A DNA stretch of 64,000 bases from Poecilobothrus nobilitatus (Eukaryota > Arthropoda > Insecta > Diptera > Dolichopodidae): assembly GCA_947095535.1 (NCBI GenBank), contig OX352773.1:27239398-27303397 (forward strand), read 5' to 3'. Positions 60,263 through 64,000 of this stretch are shown in pieces. The notes below the pieces were generated by a model. That model was not told the origin of the DNA. It saw only the letters and a list, made by a program, of their open reading frames with translations, and made no database searches. The translations under genes were made by a program, and so were the position numbers. Positions within the stretch are counted from its first letter, which is position 1; every line of letters starts with the position of its first letter.

Positions 60263-61736
60263 CAGGGTGGTCCAGACCATGCGTATCAACTTTTTAAGAA
60301 TATTTATTATTTTAAAAAATTAAAAAAAAATGTATTAGCTAAGTCGAGGGCGTTCTATCGATTGGTGATATTTTAAACTTCCGGAAAGAACCGGAAAGAG
60401 ATTTTTTAGATCGGAAATTCACTGAAATTGAGATTTTTAAAAAGGGAACGGGTATTTTTCGATGCAAATTCAGATTCTACGCCAAAAAATAAAAAATTTT
60501 TGTCTTCATAAATTTTTTCGTTTTCTAATCATTTCTCTTTAAAATTAATAAAAATAAAATAAAAATCTTTCATAACCTTATAAATTTTAGTAATTTAATT
60601 TTCAAATTAAAATGTTGTTGATGTATTATGAAAATGTTGCTGAAACATAATGTTGCATCATAAAAAAGTTGCAATTACTAAAATTTATAAGAAAAAATAT
60701 GAAAGATTTTTATTTTATTTTTATTAATTTTAAAGGGAAATAGTTAAAAAGGGCTGGGGAGTCGGGAATCAAAACTATCGACTCCGACTCCGACTCTTCA
60801 ATATAACAAATTTTACATAATGTTAGCCATAAAACTGTATACTTAAGATACCACACAGTAAACCTAAAAATCTTAAAGAACCAGTAATATTTTTATTTAT
60901 AAAAAGAAAATAGTATATAATTTAAATAATTTAAATTGCAATTGAAATTTAATTATGTATGTATTCTAATTAACAATATAAAATAAAAATAAATAGTAAA
61001 TTATTTAATTCATTTATATAATATTTCTTCAACTGAAAACTAACACAAAGTATAAAAAATAACATAAAACTATTTCAAAATAATAAAATAATTATGTACA
61101 TATGTAAATAGTATGTAAGAAACTACATAATATTATGATTGTGTGTGATTTTATTGCAATTGACAGATTAAATATTGAATTAAAATTCTGATTTTTGATT
61201 AAGTAGGTAAGTTTAAAAAAAAATAACTTAGAATAGTATGTTCCTAAGTAAGTTGTAACAAAATATTATTTTCAGAATTGGCTAAATCAAATAATAAATA
61301 ATTGATATTTCGCAGATCCTTAATTTTATTTTTATATAAAATATTTTAACGAATAAGAGCAATTTAATAAAACACAAAATATTATTAATTTTGTATACGA
61401 ATCCGACTCCGACTTCAACCTAACAATAATGAAGGCGACTCCGACTCCAACTTCCCAACCCTGGTTAGAAAACAAAAATAAATTATTAAAACTTTTTATT
61501 TTATTTATTAGTTTTTTATTTTTTTGATTTTGAATTTCCATCGAAAAATACCCGTTCCCATTTAAAAATTTCGATTTCGGTGAATATGGTTCATTCCAGA
61601 AGTTCATAATATCATCAATCGATAGAGCAGCCACGACTTAGGTAATAATTTTTTTTTTTGCTAAGCTTTAGCTTTTAATAAAATAACGACTTCTTTCCTT
61701 ATTAAAAAGGTGATACGGATGGTCTGGACCACCCTA
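60263..61736. mobile_element. Long hairpin (foldback) element, interrupted by a nested MITE
   Basis: Ends CAGGGTGGTCCAGACCAT (left) and, from the other strand on the right, TAGGGTGGTCCAGACCAT, each next to TA. The inverted match extends inward through CTAAGTCG, TCTATCGATTG, GGGAACGGGTATTTTTCGAT and GTTTTCTAA to the middle near 60,630. Removing the nested element (60,751-61,463) and one target copy leaves about 753 bp that is nearly one complete hairpin. TA flanks and the CAGGG end suggest a Tc1/mariner-related foldback MITE. Confidence 0.8.
60751..61463. mobile_element. hAT-type MITE nested in the hairpin element
   Basis: The 713-bp unit starts GGGCTGGGGAGTCGG and ends so that its other strand begins CAGGGTTGGGAAGTTGGAGT. 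Both ends carry CCGACTCCGACTCCGACT-type subterminal repeats. It is flanked by GTTAAAAA (60,743-60,750) and GTTAGAAA (61,464-61,471), an 8-bp target duplication with one change. The interior is AT-rich and non-coding. Confidence 0.75.
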
Positions 61737-61738
61737 TA

Positions 61739-64000
61739 TATATACATACATACATATGTTATTTTTGTTATTATTAAAATCTGTCATGCGTTATACTTAA
61801 TTAATAAAGAGAACAACACCTGTTTTTTTAAAATAATAAATGTATATATTGTTCTAAAAATATAACTATTTAACAAATGATCAGACATATTGTATTTACT
61901 TTTTTTTTTTTGTGGTACTAATGACTCATTTTAAGACATATAGTTGTAATTAATAGTTGTAATTAATTTCGGCAATTACTTTTAAAAATCATATATAATT
62001 TCTAAATGGTATAATTAAGGCTAAAAAAATCAGAGTTTCAAAGAACTGATTAGAAAAAATGTAAATTTCAACTTTGTAAACTTTAATCCTCAGTATACCT
62101 ATATATTATTATATTTATATTTTAAATTCAACTTTTTACTGTATATATGAAAGTAAATCATTATACAGTATAGTTAATGTCGCCCCCAAACTCCTGCTAA
62201 TCAATTTAATAAATTGTTACTATAATTATTTTGACCAAACTAAAAGTATATTTGCTTTAAATAGATAAGTATATATATATATATGTATAATGTATATACA
62301 TACCGTACAATATACATACATACATGTATTCATAAAATTATTTATTTAAAGATCAATACAATTTGTACATACATATAATAATATGTACTACAATAAATAT
62401 TATATGTACTCGTACATATTATATCAATCAACAAAATAAACGTGAGTCAATTTTCTAATTTAATTTATACAAAATTAAGTACTTAACGACGGTTCATACA
62501 AATAATTGGAAAAATTTTAAAACAATTTTATGCCTGATGTTGATCACAGACATTTATTGTTTATATGTATGTGCAATATTCTAAAAGTTTTTAGATAGAT
62601 TTATACTTACCTATATATTATATATGTACATAGTATAAATACAAAAAAAAAATCTATTTTTAAAATGTTTTTCGTAACAATGTAAATTTTTAATTAAAAG
62701 TTCAATAAATTTATTATTAATTATAATATAGGTATACCTATCTATGTACATATTATTATAATATTTATAAACTGAATTAAATTTATAATGCATAAACTAT
62801 TGTAAAATACAATTTTATATAATGCATAAAAAAGCACATTTATTGCCATGTAAAAGTGCATCTAGAAATTGATAATTTTTTTTATTAATGACAGTGTATA
62901 ATTTATATATACGAAATTAAATTTTCCTTAGTCATTATTTAAAAGAAAAAAATATTAATAAAAACAAATAAATTCCATGTCGTATTTATTAATTTGATTT
63001 TATTAAACAATAATAATATATATGTATGTATGTATATAATCAAAAATTGTTTTTGATGCAACATTTTCAAAAATTACGTTATAAATATTTTTGTTTTTGT
63101 CAAGTTGATTGTGGAACGTGTATTTTAAATATTATGTACTTATGTATGTATGTCTAAATAATCATTGTAATAATTTAAAATTTATCATCTCTTAGTTACA
63201 GTTATAAATGATTTTTCAATAATTAACAATTAAATAATTGATTAAAATATTATATTTAAGTTTTTTTTTATATTTTTTTTTTATTTTATTTACAAATGTG
63301 CATATATGAACATACATACATACTTACATATTATGTACGTACATTGTACACAATACATTATGTATATTACGTTATGTATGTATATTATGCAAGTATCTAT
63401 ATACATATATTTAAAATTATTTTTATTGCATTCGAATAACAATTAACAATCTCAGTTGGGGGGGTTTCTGACTAATAAAATTCACACAATATATACGAGA
63501 TAATTATTTAAAATGTTAAAATAACAATAATAACACCATTACAAGGACAAATTTCGCGTAAAAAAAGAATTAAAAAAAAAATAAAAATAATAATATTCTT
63601 ATTTGTTTAATTGAAAGTTTTGTCCTATTTTTTTAATCTTAAAAAAAAAAAAAATTTAATATTTTCAAAAATATTATTATAATGTATACATACATACATA
63701 TATAATATTATTATAAATTGAATAGCAATTATTGCTTTTTGGTTTTTAAACAAACGTTTATTTAATTAAAGTCTGTTTTTTTCGAAACGTTTAAATTAAT
63801 AATTAATTTTGTTTATTAATAGGATAAAAGAAAGTAACCCAGAATTTAAAAAAAAAAATATACATATATATTAATTTTATTTAACACTTGTATACATACT
63901 AAATATGTATATCACAAATGCTTTAATTTATTATTTAATTAGAATTAATTCATTTATTTATTTAATTTATTATTTGCATTTATTACAATTTAAATTATAA
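61739..64000. other. AT-rich region without a recognised gene
   Basis: Rich in TACATACATATGTATGTA words and short TA tracts, common in fly non-coding DNA. A G7 run lies near 63,457. No exon or RNA gene was found. Confidence 0.6.

Noticed and set aside
1..64000. CRISPR arrays, bacterial operons, ribosomal RNA genes
   Set aside because: No regularly spaced short repeats with unique spacers, no ribosome-binding sites and no rRNA-like conserved blocks; the window is eukaryotic.

Overview
This is a very AT-rich (roughly 80% A+T by eye) eukaryotic window with short phase-consistent GT-AG introns, long non-coding stretches and many decayed transposons. The mobile-element mix (a hAT element with transposase, a mariner tail, a Helitron, tRNA-headed SINEs) suggests an insect. 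The layout of the dispersed repeats at 33.0 and 36.6 kb, with ATACCCGTAT / GGGTATAAT ends and Tyr-less CTGTCTGTCCG-type blocks, looks like the DINE-1/INE-1 repeats of flies, so a dipteran is my best guess. An apparently intact MSH4 gene argues against Drosophila and its close relatives, which lack MSH4/MSH5. The lineage is inference.

Layout. 1-2,733: the 5' part of a minus-strand hAT transposon with a complete 624-residue transposase; its other end lies outside the window. 2.7-39.7 kb: no gene I can support. This stretch holds microsatellites and mobile-element remains: a mariner 3' tail (12.45 kb), an internally deleted piggyBac-like element (15.8-16.6 kb), SINE pieces (19.4, 29.0, 38.5 kb), a Helitron with recognisable ends (25.93-27.61 kb), two DINE-1-like copies and several hairpins. 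Part of it is probably the large first intron or promoter region of the next gene.

39,698-47,833 (+): eight exons, open at the 5' end, of a large (at least 2,405 residues) low-complexity Asn/Ser/Glu-rich protein. It carries two tandem PAM2-like motifs (the motif that binds the MLLE domain of poly(A)-binding protein) and ends in a CaaX box, CVLM, preceded by another Cys. I do not recognise the family. The features suggest a membrane-anchored, PABP-recruiting, probably RNA-related protein.

49,730-56,029 (+): MSH4, the meiosis-specific MutS homologue, resolved into 19 exons that sum to 3,678 nt (1,225 codons plus stop). Its ATPase motifs differ from the usual MutS consensus, and it has an insert before the conserved His motif and a long extra C-terminal tail. 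The two genes lie head to tail 1.9 kb apart; nothing in the sequence says they work together.

56.0-64.0 kb: no gene supported. It holds a tRNA-headed SINE on the minus strand, a 426-bp element with near-perfect terminal inverted repeats, and a 1.47-kb hairpin element whose right arm has been split by a 713-bp hAT-type MITE, with the 8-bp target duplication still visible.
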